NCBI GenBank assembly: GCA_023387695.1
Contig: JAEWHT010000216.1
Location: 1-18,329 of the forward strand
Length of the DNA: 18,329 nucleotides
From: Pseudomonadota bacterium
GTDB taxonomy: Bacteria; Pseudomonadota; Alphaproteobacteria; Rhizobiales; Xanthobacteraceae
Direction of reading: 5' to 3'
Shown: positions 6,407 to 13,803 of the stretch, one piece after another
How the letters are laid out: every line of letters begins with the position of its first letter
How positions within the stretch are numbered: the stretch's first letter is position 1
Notes under the pieces: model-generated
The model's input: the letters and a program-made list of their open reading frames with translations, nothing else
The model's database searches: none
Told to the model about the DNA's origin: nothing
Translations under genes and position numbers: made by a program

Positions 6407-8554
6407 ATGCGGCGGATCGGCAGGCGGGACATCGTTGCAGCGATGGTGATTGCGCTCATCGTGGGCGCAGCTTTCACGTCCCCGCCGCTCCAGACACTGC
6501 AAGGCATTTCGCTCGACACGCTCACAGCCTTGCGCTGGGAGCTCGTCGGTGACCGCCGCGATCCCGCGACATCGCCCGTGGTGGTCGTGGCAATTGATGG
6601 GGAAACCTACGAGACGCCACCTTTCAAGGGATCGCCGACCCAGACCTGGACCCGCGAGCTTGGCCGGGTGCTCGGCAGCATCACCGAGGGCGGCGCCAAG
6701 GTCACCGGATTCGACGTGATCTTTCCGAGCTCGATCGAACAGTCGGAAATTCCCTTTGGTGACACGTCATTCGGCACCCGCGTGAAAGGCTTCGATCGGG
6801 ATTATCTGATCGCCCTGCGAAAGCTTTCCGACAGCGGCAAGCTCGTGCTCGGCGAGATCCTCAGCAACGACCATCCGGAAAGACCCGATCGCGCGCAGCA
6901 ATTCACTGTGAAGGGCAACATCCGCGCTCTCAACGTCTACACCGACCCCGACGATGTGATCCGGCGAACGCCGCTGAGCTTTCCCATCGATGGGAAGCCG
7001 GTGCCCGCAATGGCCGCGGAGCTCGCAGCCCGCACGCTCGGCGCAAAGCTTGAGATCGCACCGACCGGTGTGAGCCTGTCCGGCTACACGATCCCGAGCA
7101 CGGTGCCCAACACGCTCACACTCAACTTCCGCGGCATGGGCCGTGACATCCCGGCCTATTCTTTCGCCGATCTGCGCGCCTGCGTCGAGAAGGGAGACAC
7201 TGAATTCTTCCGCCGTGCCTTCGACGGCAAGATCGTGCTGCTCGGCAGCATCCTCAATTTCGAGGACCGCAAGCTCACGTCAATGCGGCTCGCCGGTGGA
7301 TATGACGGGACGCCGGCCGCGCGATGTGCCTTGCCAACACCTGCAGGCGCCGCACAGAAGGCGCGCAATGACGTCGCGGGCGTCTTCGTCCATGCCACCG
7401 CGATCCGAAACCTGCTCGAACACGATGCCGTCACCGAGCTCAGCTTCCCGCTGCGGGCCGTCCTGACGATAGCCTTCGCGGCAATCGTTGCCTGCGCGGC
7501 CGGCATGCTGGCGCCGAGCGGTGCGCTGATCGTCTGGCTCGTACTCTCCGCGACCTACGCCGCCGTCGCCGTCGGCACCTTCATCCATGCGCTTGCGCTT
7601 CCGCTGACCGAGCCCGTGCTCGCGGGTCTTACGGCGCTTGCGATGATGGGCGGATATCGCTTCGTGATCGCCGACCGTGAGGAACGCTTCCTGCGCAAGA
7701 GTTTCGCGTTCTATCTCGCGCCGGAGGTGATCGAAGGCATGGTTGCGTCGGGCAAGATGCCCGTGCTCGGCGGCGAGATGCGCAACATCACCATGTTTTT
7801 CTCGGATCTCAGCGGCTTCTCCTCGATCGCCGAAAAGATGACACCGGACGAGCTGGTCGCGTTGATGAATGATTATCTCTCGGCCATGACCGACATCATT
7901 GAAAGCCAAGGCGGCTATGTCGACAAATATATCGGCGATTCCGTTGTCGCCATGTTCGGCGCGCCGGCGGACGATCCCGATCACGCGCGGCACGCCGTTG
8001 CCGCGGCGCTGCAATGCCGTGATCGACTGGAAGAGCTCAATGAGACCCATCCCGCGTTCCGCGGGCGCGGCCTCGCCCACCGCATCGGGCTGAACTCCGG
8101 CGAAGCCGTGGTCGGCAATATCGGCTCGCGCCGGCGCTTCAACTACACCGTCATGAGCGACACGGTGAACCTGGCCTCACGGCTCGAAGGTGCTAACAAA
8201 TATTTCGGCACCGTGATCATGGCCTCCGAGGCGACAGTGAACCAGAGCCGGGACGCCTACACCTGGCGCGAACTCGACACGGTCAGGGTGCAGGGACGCG
8301 ACGAGCCGATCAGGGTGTACGAGCCGCTCGCCGAGAAGAACAAGGAAACGCAGGAGCAAGGCATCCGCGCCACGACTTACGCCAAGGGTCTCGCGTCCTG
8401 GCGCGCGCGCGACTTCGCCAAGGCGGCCGAGCTGTTCGAAAGTGCCGCCGGGGACGATGCTCCGTGCCGATACTTTGCCAAACGTGCACGGGCACTGGCG
8501 ACCAATCCACCGGCGGCCGACTGGACACCGGTGAATACGCTGGAAGGGAAGTAG
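6407..8554 (+). CDS. CHASE2-domain class III adenylate cyclase
   Basis: A 715-residue membrane enzyme expected to make cAMP from ATP. Order: one membrane segment (about 8-25), a periplasmic CHASE2 sensor (about 27-340), three membrane segments (about 348-368, 372-392, 396-418), then the cyclase domain (about 455-640). Metal-binding Asp467 (FSDLSGFS) and Asp511 (YIGDSVVAMFGAP), adenine-selecting Lys507 (VDKYIGD) and Asp585 (VMSDTVNLASR), and transition-state residues Asn588 and Arg592 are present. This pattern favours adenylate over guanylate cyclase and an active homodimer. The C-terminal 65 residues look like a TPR-type helical pair. CHASE2 cyclases are known in rhizobia (for example CyaD1/CyaD2/CyaK of Sinorhizobium, which respond to plant signals); the signal here is unknown. 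The ribosome site is weak. Confidence 0.95.
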   Translation: MRRIGRRDIVAAMVIALIVGAAFTSPPLQTLQGISLDTLTALRWELVGDRRDPATSPVVVVAIDGETYETPPFKGSPTQTWTRELGRVLGSITEGGAKVTGFDVIFPSSIEQSEIPFGDTSFGTRVKGFDRDYLIALRKLSDSGKLVLGEILSNDHPERPDRAQQFTVKGNIRALNVYTDPDDVIRRTPLSFPIDGKPVPAMAAELAARTLGAKLEIAPTGVSLSGYTIPSTVPNTLTLNFRGMGRDIPAYSFADLRACVEKGDTEFFRRAFDGKIVLLGSILNFEDRKLTSMRLAGGYDGTPAARCALPTPAGAAQKARNDVAGVFVHATAIRNLLEHDAVTELSFPLRAVLTIAFAAIVACAAGMLAPSGALIVWLVLSATYAAVAVGTFIHALALPLTEPVLAGLTALAMMGGYRFVIADREERFLRKSFAFYLAPEVIEGMVASGKMPVLGGEMRNITMFFSDLSGFSSIAEKMTPDELVALMNDYLSAMTDIIESQGGYVDKYIGDSVVAMFGAPADDPDHARHAVAAALQCRDRLEELNETHPAFRGRGLAHRIGLNSGEAVVGNIGSRRRFNYTVMSDTVNLASRLEGANKYFGTVIMASEATVNQSRDAYTWRELDTVRVQGRDEPIRVYEPLAEKNKETQEQGIRATTYAKGLASWRARDFAKAAELFESAAGDDAPCRYFAKRARALATNPPAADWTPVNTLEGK

Positions 8555-8564
8555 CGATCTCTTA

Positions 8565-8585
8565 CCTTCCCCTGGAGGGTGAAGG
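8565..8585. terminator. Weak hairpin between the cyclase and pobA
   Basis: CCTTC at 8565-8569 pairs with GAAGG at 8581-8585, with three further C-G pairs after a one-base bulge. It lies in the 38-base gap between two converging genes. There is no T-run, so it is at best a weak terminator. Confidence 0.3.
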
Positions 8586-8592
8586 CCGTCGC

Positions 8593-9765
8593 CTAGAACG
8601 GCAGCCCGACATAATTCTCCGCTAGCAGCCTCTGCGCCGTCTCGGACGACAACAGGTACTCCAGCTCCGTCTGCTGCAGTCGATCTTCATACTCGGAGCG
8701 ATCCGGAAAACGATGCAGCATCATCGTCATCCACCACGAGAAGCGCTGCGCCTTCCAGATCCGCGCCAGCGCCTTGGCCGAGTAGCCCTTCAACCCGGAA
8801 TCGTCGCCATGCTGATAATGCCCTAGCATGGCGTGGTAGAGATAATAGATATCGGAGGCAGCACTGTTCAGCCCGCGGGCGCCGGTCGGCGGCACGATGT
8901 GGGCGGCATCGCCGGCAAGGAACAGGCGGCCATAGCTCATCGGCTCCGCGACGAAGCTGCGCAGGGGCGCGATGCTCTTCTCGATCGACGGGCCTGTGAT
9001 CAGGCGATAGGACACCTCGCCTGGCAGACGACGCTTCAGCTCCATCCAGAACGCATCATCGGACCAGTCCTCGACCTTGTCGGTCAGCGGCACCTGGATG
9101 TAATAACGGCTCAATACCTGTGAACGCAGCGAGCACAGCGCGAAACCACGCTCGTGCTTCACATAGATCAACTCCGGCGACACCGGCTTGGTGCGCGACA
9201 ACACCCCCAACCAGCCGAAGGGATAGACCTTCTCATATTCGCGCAGCACATCCTTCGGGATCGACTTGCGGCTGACACCGTGAAAACCGTCGGCGCCGAC
9301 GATGTAGTCGCAATCGACGCGCACAGTCTCGCCGTTCGCGCGATACGTCACGTAGGGCCTGTCCGACGTCAGATCATGCGGCGTCACGTCCTCGGCATTG
9401 TGAACCACCTTGCCACCGAACCGGTCGCGCGCCTCATAGAGATCACGCGTCAGTTCGGTCTGGCCATAGACCAGCACTGAATTGCCACCGGAATGCTTGT
9501 GGAGGTCGATATGCGAGAGCATGCCGTCATGGGCGATCTCGAAGCCGTTGTGGATCTCGCCCTCACGGTCCATCCGCTCGCCGCATTGCGCCTCGCGCAT
9601 CAGGCGAGCGAAGCCATGCTCGAGCACGCCGGCGCGGATGCGGGCCAGCACGTGATCCCTGCTGGATTTCTCCAGCACGATCGTGTCGATGCCCTTCAGG
9701 TGCAGGAGCTGGGACAGCAATAACCCGGACGGACCACCGCCGATGATGCAGACCTGAACCTTCAT
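8593..9765 (-). CDS. pobA: 4-hydroxybenzoate 3-monooxygenase PobA
   Basis: A 390-residue single-component FAD monooxygenase that converts 4-hydroxybenzoate to protocatechuate, which feeds the PcaHG dioxygenase encoded in the same window. FAD motifs are GGGPSG (9-14), GADGFHG, and LFLAGDAAHIVPPTGARGLNSA-type sequence. The substrate-site stretch ERGFALCSLRS...SRYYIQVP and the end ENYVGLPF match the characterised Pseudomonas enzyme, including the Ser/Arg pair that holds the carboxylate. In the coenzyme loop, positions 33, 34 and 38 are Lys, Ser and His where the Pseudomonas enzyme has Arg, Gln and Tyr, so NADPH preference may be relaxed. A GGGAGG ribosome site precedes the ATG. The gene is divergent from the AraC-type regulator. 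Confidence 0.96.
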   Translation of the reverse strand: MKVQVCIIGGGPSGLLLSQLLHLKGIDTIVLEKSSRDHVLARIRAGVLEHGFARLMREAQCGERMDREGEIHNGFEIAHDGMLSHIDLHKHSGGNSVLVYGQTELTRDLYEARDRFGGKVVHNAEDVTPHDLTSDRPYVTYRANGETVRVDCDYIVGADGFHGVSRKSIPKDVLREYEKVYPFGWLGVLSRTKPVSPELIYVKHERGFALCSLRSQVLSRYYIQVPLTDKVEDWSDDAFWMELKRRLPGEVSYRLITGPSIEKSIAPLRSFVAEPMSYGRLFLAGDAAHIVPPTGARGLNSAASDIYYLYHAMLGHYQHGDDSGLKGYSAKALARIWKAQRFSWWMTMMLHRFPDRSEYEDRLQQTELEYLLSSETAQRLLAENYVGLPF

Positions 9766-9851
9766 TTTTCCGTCCTCCCGTCGGACCTTTTTTGCAGATT
9801 TAGCGCTGCGGACCGATGGAGGGTTTCGCCATTGTCTTGTACAATTCGAAC
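9766..9851. promoter_or_regulatory. pobA/pobR divergent promoter region
   Basis: The 86 bases between the two start codons hold a dyad ATTGT-N5-ACAAT (9831-9845) that contains the palindrome TTGTACAA (9837-9844). TACAAT at 9840-9845 matches five of six bases of a -10 box on the plus strand and ends 6 bases before the ATG at 9852. It could be the pobR promoter, an operator, or both. Confidence 0.45.
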
Positions 9852-10718
9852 ATGAGAACCGCAGCCCCCACCCCGGCCATCCGGGTCTACAATTTGTTCG
9901 GCGAGGCCGGCGACCTGCCGGACGTCGTCCATTGCGAGACGATTGCGTCGCGCTCGGTGCTGCACGACTGGACCCTCGCGGTGCACCGCCACGCCCGGCT
10001 TCACCAGGTGCTGCTGATCGAACGCGGCGGCGGCGAAGCGACGCTGGACGGACGCGTGGTGCCGCTCAAGCCGATGCAGATCGTCAATGTGCCGGTTGGC
10101 GATGTCCACGGCTTCAGCTTCGTGCCGGGAACCGAAGGCTGGGTGCTCACTATCGCCGCGGAGATTCTCGACGAGGCGCTGCTCGCAGCCGAAGGCCTGC
10201 GCAGCGTGCTGTCGCGCTCGGCGGTGGTGCGCGGCACGCCGCAGATCCGCGCCATCATGAAGCAGATCTTTGCCGAGCACGCCGCGCGCGACTTCGGCCG
10301 CGCGCATGTGCTGCGCGCATTGTCGGCGGCCATGATCGGTCTTGTCGCGCGTGCACTGACGATAGAGAGCGGCAATAGCGGTAGCTCGGAGTCAAATCTG
10401 TTCCGTCGCTTCGAGGCTCTGCTCGAACAACATCATCTGGAACGCTGGACCGTGGCGGACTACGCGGATGCACTTGCGATTACGCCGACCCATCTCAACC
10501 GCGTCACGCGCGCCGCGACCGGCGACACCGCCTCGCACCTGATCCTGAACCGGCTGATCCGCGAGGCGCGCCGCAACCTCGCCTATACCAACCTGCCGGT
10601 CTCGACGATCGCCTATACGCTTGGCTTCGAGGACCCCGCCTATTTCAGCCGGGTCTATGCCGCGGCCACCGGGCTGTCGCCGCGCGCCTTTCGCGCGCAG
10701 CTCCATGGCGAAGAGTAG
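9852..10718 (+). CDS. pobR: AraC-family transcription regulator, likely activator of pobA
   Basis: A 288-residue protein with an N-terminal cupin-like sensor domain (about 30-110, with HRHARLHQVLLIERG) and a C-terminal AraC DNA-binding domain. The first helix-turn-helix is WTVADYADALAITPTHLNRV and the second STIAYTLGFEDPAYFSRVY, followed by the family signature GLSPRAFR. Divergence from pobA points to 4-hydroxybenzoate-responsive control, as for AraC-type PobR proteins. The start at 9852 is chosen because a -10-like TACAAT and a dyad lie between it and an in-frame ATG at 9816; neither start has a good ribosome site, and the start stays open. The gene converges on the MarR gene with only 9 bases between stops and no hairpin. 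Confidence 0.88.
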   Translation: MRTAAPTPAIRVYNLFGEAGDLPDVVHCETIASRSVLHDWTLAVHRHARLHQVLLIERGGGEATLDGRVVPLKPMQIVNVPVGDVHGFSFVPGTEGWVLTIAAEILDEALLAAEGLRSVLSRSAVVRGTPQIRAIMKQIFAEHAARDFGRAHVLRALSAAMIGLVARALTIESGNSGSSESNLFRRFEALLEQHHLERWTVADYADALAITPTHLNRVTRAATGDTASHLILNRLIREARRNLAYTNLPVSTIAYTLGFEDPAYFSRVYAAATGLSPRAFRAQLHGEE

Positions 10719-10727
10719 GGCCAGGCG

Positions 10728-11168
10728 TCAGGCGAGCTTATTCGACAATTTTCGCATGGCGCGATCGAGGATATTGATCTCCTCGGGCGTCAAGAGACGG
10801 AGAAGCTTCGCTTCGCGCTCCAGAGCGAGCGGCGCGATCTTACGGTAGAGCGTGCGCCCGGCATCCGTGAGGGCGACGATCAGTTCGCGGCGATCATCTG
10901 ATGCGTGCGTCCGGCGGACGATGCCGCGATCGTCCAGCTTCTTCATGGCGCGGCTGACCTGCATTTTGTCGAGCGTCGTGAGCGGCCCGATTTCCTTGGT
11001 CGCGATCTCGCTGCGCGCCCCAAGGATGGCCAACACACGCCATTCCTGCCGCGACAGGGCAAAGCGCTCCAGATAGACCTCGGAGATCGCAAGCGACACC
11101 TGCTCGGCAAGTCGCGCCAGGCGATAGGGAAAATACTGCTGGAGATCGAGGCCGGCGTCGTCCGGCAT
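10728..11168 (-). CDS. MarR-family transcription regulator
   Basis: A 146-residue winged-helix protein, normally a dimeric repressor released by phenolic ligands. A helical N-terminus (YFPYRLARLAEQVS) leads to the core with LSRQEWRVLAIL, the recognition region TTLDKMQVSRAMKKLDDRGIV, and the wing THASDDRRELIVALTDAGR. A long C-terminal helix completes the dimer domain. The start at 11168 is preceded by an AT-rich AGAGAGTGAAG stretch; a start at 11213 with GGAG upstream would add 15 residues and is possible. The gene is divergent from the VOC/FAD-monooxygenase operon, which makes that operon its likely target. Ligand unknown. Confidence 0.9.
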   Translation of the reverse strand: MPDDAGLDLQQYFPYRLARLAEQVSLAISEVYLERFALSRQEWRVLAILGARSEIATKEIGPLTTLDKMQVSRAMKKLDDRGIVRRTHASDDRRELIVALTDAGRTLYRKIAPLALEREAKLLRLLTPEEINILDRAMRKLSNKLA

Positions 11169-11250
11169 TGCGATCTTCACTCTCTTTTTTGAGTCGTCGA
11201 AACGTCCCGCCATGCCCGCCGCTCCATCGCGCAAGATCGGTCCCCGACAT

Positions 11251-11264
11251 TTGATCCAGATCAA
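11251..11264. promoter_or_regulatory. Perfect FNR/FixK-type box TTGATCCAGATCAA
   Basis: A perfect dyad TTGAT-CCAG-ATCAA in the divergent region between the MarR gene and the VOC gene. It fits both the FNR consensus TTGAT-N4-ATCAA and the Bradyrhizobium FixK2 pattern TTG(A/C)-N6-(T/G)CAA. The centre is 66 bases before the VOC start codon. A class II site would place transcription near 11299, with GATACT (11284-11289) as a -10 candidate, so it is better placed for the catabolic operon than for marR, where no -10 is visible. Confidence 0.65.
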
Positions 11265-11287
11265 GGCTGAGATCGTAACAAATGATA

Positions 11288-11304
11288 CTAATTGAAAAAA
11301 TTGG
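11288..11304. repeat. Imperfect dyad over the predicted VOC-operon start site, candidate MarR operator
   Basis: CTAATT-N5-AATTGG, with the outer C-G and inner AATT arms matching and one mismatch. It overlaps the expected transcription start of the VOC gene and lies just downstream of the FNR-type box. Position suits repression by the divergent MarR protein; binding is inference. The short AT-rich arms could arise by chance. Confidence 0.3.
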
Positions 11305-11323
11305 ATGAAGGGAGTGAAACATC

Positions 11324-11866
11324 GTGCAAATCGAGAAGATCCACCACGTCGCCTATCGCTGCGTCGATGCCAAGGCCACTGTCGAGTTCTACAAGAAGGT
11401 CATGAACATGGATCTCCTCGGCGCTATCGCCGAGGACAAGGTGCCGTCCACGAAGGCGCCTGACCCCTACATGCATATCTTTCTCGATGCGGGGAACGGC
11501 AACATCCTGGCTTTCTTCGAATTGCCGAACTCGCCGCCGATGGGACGCGATCCCAACACGCCGGACTGGACGCAACACATCGCCTTCCAGGTCAAGGACC
11601 TCAACGCGCTCGAGGAAGCCAAGGCCCGCGCCGAGGCTGCGGGCCTCGATGTAGTCGGCGTCACCGACCACACCATCTTCAAGTCCATCTACTTTCGCGA
11701 CCCCAGCGGCCACCGTCTGGAGGTCGCAGCATGGACCGCGACGCCCGATCAGCTTAACCGCATGAAGTCGGTCGCGCAGGAGATGGTCGACGAATGGTCG
11801 CGGACCAAACGGCCGCCGCGCCACACCGCATGGCTTCACGAGAAGGAATTCGCCGACGCGGAATAG
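11324..11866 (+). CDS. VOC-superfamily protein (glyoxalase/extradiol dioxygenase fold)
   Basis: A 180-residue two-module VOC metalloprotein. Likely metal ligands by pattern are His8 (KIHHVAY), Glu66 (AFFELP), His85 (TQHIAFQV) and Glu133 (FRDPSGHRLEV). The FRDPSGH signature is shared by extradiol dioxygenases and other VOC enzymes, so ring cleavage, isomerisation and lyase reactions are all possible. The last 40 residues form a helical tail rich in charged residues. It starts with GTG, with AAGGGAG 9 bases upstream. The FAD-monooxygenase gene begins 32 bases downstream with a strong ribosome site, so the two are co-transcribed. A monooxygenase followed by a ring-active metalloenzyme is a natural pair, but the substrate is unknown. 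Confidence 0.85.
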   Translation: MQIEKIHHVAYRCVDAKATVEFYKKVMNMDLLGAIAEDKVPSTKAPDPYMHIFLDAGNGNILAFFELPNSPPMGRDPNTPDWTQHIAFQVKDLNALEEAKARAEAAGLDVVGVTDHTIFKSIYFRDPSGHRLEVAAWTATPDQLNRMKSVAQEMVDEWSRTKRPPRHTAWLHEKEFADAE

Positions 11867-11898
11867 ATCGGTTGCTCACGACCAAGGAGAAGCCGAGA

Positions 11899-13536
11899 AT
11901 GTCCAAATACGCCTATCCCCAGTTCGACTACATATGTTCTGCCGAGCAGGCAGCCGGCATAGTGCGCCGACACCCGATCGTGGTGATCGGCGCCGGTCCA
12001 ATTGGACTGACTGCGGCGCTCGATTTCGCGGCGCGCGGCCAACCCGTCATCGTTCTCGACGACAACGATACCGTCAGCATCGGTTCGCGAGCCGTCTGCT
12101 ATGCCAAGCGGCCGCTCGAGATTTGGGACCGGCTACAATGCGCGGCGCCTATGGTCGCGCGCGGCGTGAGCTGGAACGTGGGCAAGGTGTTCTTCCGCGA
12201 TCAACTCTCCTATCAGTTCGACCTATTGCCGGAAGCGGACCACCACTGGCCCGCCATGATCAATCTCCAGCAATATCACCTGGAAGACATTCTGGTCGCC
12301 AAGTGCCGGGATAACCCGCTGATCACGCTCGCCTGGAAGCACCGCCTGATCAGCCTGAAGCAGGCGAAAGACCACGTCGAGCTCGCCATCGAGACGCCCG
12401 ACGGCATCTTCACGATGGAATCCGAATGGGTGATCGCTTGTGACGGCGCTAACTCCGATACGCGGCGCATGGTGGGCGCCGAGTTCAAGGGACAGCATTT
12501 CCAGGACCGCTTCTTAATCGCCGACGTCGTCATGAAGGCGGATTTCCCGACCGAGCGCTGGTTCTGGTTCGACCCGCCGTTTCATCGCGGCCAGTCAGTC
12601 CTGCTGCACCGCCAGTCCGACAACATCTGGCGGATCGATTTCCAACTCGGCTGGGACGCCGATCCCGACGAGGAAAAAAAACCAGAACGCGTGATCCCGC
12701 GTATCAAGGCGATGCTCGGCGACAACGTTGATTTCGAGCTCGAATGGGTGTCGATCTATCAATTCGCCTGCCGGCGCATCGATAATTTTCGCCACGGCCG
12801 CGTGCTTTTCGCTGGCGACGCGGCGCATCAAGTCTCGCCGTTCGGCGCGCGCGGCGCCAATACCGGCGTGCAGGACATCGACAATCTGGCCTGGAAGCTC
12901 GCCATGGTGTTGCGCGGCGAGGCGACGGAAGCGCTGCTCGACACCTACCACACCGAGCGCGCCTTTGCCGCGGACGACAATCTCGTGAACTCGACGCGCG
13001 CCACCGATTTCATCACGCCGAAGACGAAGGTCAGCCGCTATTTCCGCGATGCTGCGCTCGAACTCGCGCAGCACCACGCCTTCGCCCGCCCCCTGGTCAA
13101 TAGCGGCCGGCTGTCGACGCCGACACCCTATGTCGGCTCGCTGCTGAACACGCCGGACGACAGCGCGATTTCCGGCGACATGCGCCCGGGGACCAATGCC
13201 ACGGACGCACCCGTGTTGATCGGCGGCCAGCCCGGCTGGTTCCTCAACTGCCTCGGCGACGGCTTCACGGTCGTGACCTTCGGCCAGCCGACGGGCAAGA
13301 CGAGAGTGACGGCCGGAAAGCTCGAAGCAAAAATCATCTGCGTCGGGCGCGACATCCAAGATGCACGCGGTATCCTCGCCACCCGCTACGGGGCTTCGCC
13401 GGGCACCACTTATCTGTTCCGACCCGACCAATATGTCGCCGCGCGCTGGCGAGAATTCGACGAGACCGCGATCGCCGACGCGCTGTTGCGAGCCGCGGGC
13501 TGCGCGGAAGCGAGCCAGAAGGAGCTCGCCGCATGA
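11899..13536 (+). CDS. FAD-dependent aromatic monooxygenase, MhpA/phenol hydroxylase-like
   Basis: A 545-residue flavoprotein hydroxylase of group A. The FAD Rossmann motif is VVIGAGPIGLTAALDF (28-43), the NAD(P)H-related DG motif is ACDGANSDTRR (180-190), and the second FAD motif is RVLFAGDAAHQVSPFGARGA (301-320), followed by GVQDIDNLAWKLAMVL. The C-terminal part from about 415 resembles the thioredoxin-like domain of MhpA and phenol hydroxylases. The start at 11899 has AAGGAGA 8 bases upstream; earlier in-frame codons overlap the VOC gene. Family members hydroxylate phenolic acids, phenols or hydroxyphenylpropionates; which one applies here cannot be told. Its stop overlaps the next start as ATGA. 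Location between pobA and pcaHG supports a role in aromatic breakdown. Confidence 0.92.
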   Translation: MSKYAYPQFDYICSAEQAAGIVRRHPIVVIGAGPIGLTAALDFAARGQPVIVLDDNDTVSIGSRAVCYAKRPLEIWDRLQCAAPMVARGVSWNVGKVFFRDQLSYQFDLLPEADHHWPAMINLQQYHLEDILVAKCRDNPLITLAWKHRLISLKQAKDHVELAIETPDGIFTMESEWVIACDGANSDTRRMVGAEFKGQHFQDRFLIADVVMKADFPTERWFWFDPPFHRGQSVLLHRQSDNIWRIDFQLGWDADPDEEKKPERVIPRIKAMLGDNVDFELEWVSIYQFACRRIDNFRHGRVLFAGDAAHQVSPFGARGANTGVQDIDNLAWKLAMVLRGEATEALLDTYHTERAFAADDNLVNSTRATDFITPKTKVSRYFRDAALELAQHHAFARPLVNSGRLSTPTPYVGSLLNTPDDSAISGDMRPGTNATDAPVLIGGQPGWFLNCLGDGFTVVTFGQPTGKTRVTAGKLEAKIICVGRDIQDARGILATRYGASPGTTYLFRPDQYVAARWREFDETAIADALLRAAGCAEASQKELAA

Positions 13537-13727
13537 CGCTGAACCTTAAACCTGGAATCATCGATCCCGACGGATTCTATGCGGAGCTAATCGACAGCCA
13601 GCGAGATCTCGACGAGGAGCAATCCCTGCGCATGAACGCCCGGCTCATCCTGCTGCTCGCCAATCATATCGGCGATCGGGCCGTGCTCTCCGAGGCGATC
13701 CGTTACGCGCGCAATCCTGCGGGCTGA
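13533..13727 (+). CDS. Small DUF2783-like protein coupled to the FAD monooxygenase
   Basis: A 64-residue acidic, mostly helical protein with no signal peptide or membrane segment. The core DPDGFYAELIDSQRDLDEEQ and the stretch RLILLLANHIGDRAVLSEAI are recalled as features of DUF2783 proteins, which are often encoded next to FAD monooxygenases in proteobacteria; this is from memory. The start overlaps the monooxygenase stop by four bases (ATGA), so the two are made together and may interact. Function unknown. A hairpin terminator follows 20 bases after the stop. Confidence 0.8.
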   Translation: MTLNLKPGIIDPDGFYAELIDSQRDLDEEQSLRMNARLILLLANHIGDRAVLSEAIRYARNPAG

Positions 13728-13747
13728 CCGAGCCAGCGGGTTCAGCA

Positions 13748-13784
13748 AAGAACCGCTCGACCTCGATGAGGTCGAGCGGTTCTT
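13748..13784. terminator. Strong bidirectional terminator between the FAD-monooxygenase operon and pcaHG
   Basis: A perfect 17-bp stem, AAGAACCGCTCGACCTC pairing with its complement at 13768-13784, around a GAT loop. The gene on the plus strand ends 20 bases before it and pcaG on the minus strand ends 19 bases after it. T residues follow the stem on both strands (TTCTTACTTT on plus, TTCTTTGCTG on minus). This is the clearest terminator in the window and shows that both operons end here. Confidence 0.9.
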
Positions 13785-13803
13785 ACTTTGGAGCGGATTG
13801 CCG

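Noticed and set aside
7280..8080. A 266-codon minus-strand frame across the adenylate cyclase
   Set aside because: Antisense shadow of the membrane and catalytic region; no membrane segment or motif of its own.
12595..13431. A 278-codon minus-strand frame across the FAD monooxygenase
   Set aside because: Antisense shadow; composition is Arg/Ala/Glu-rich and lacks motifs.
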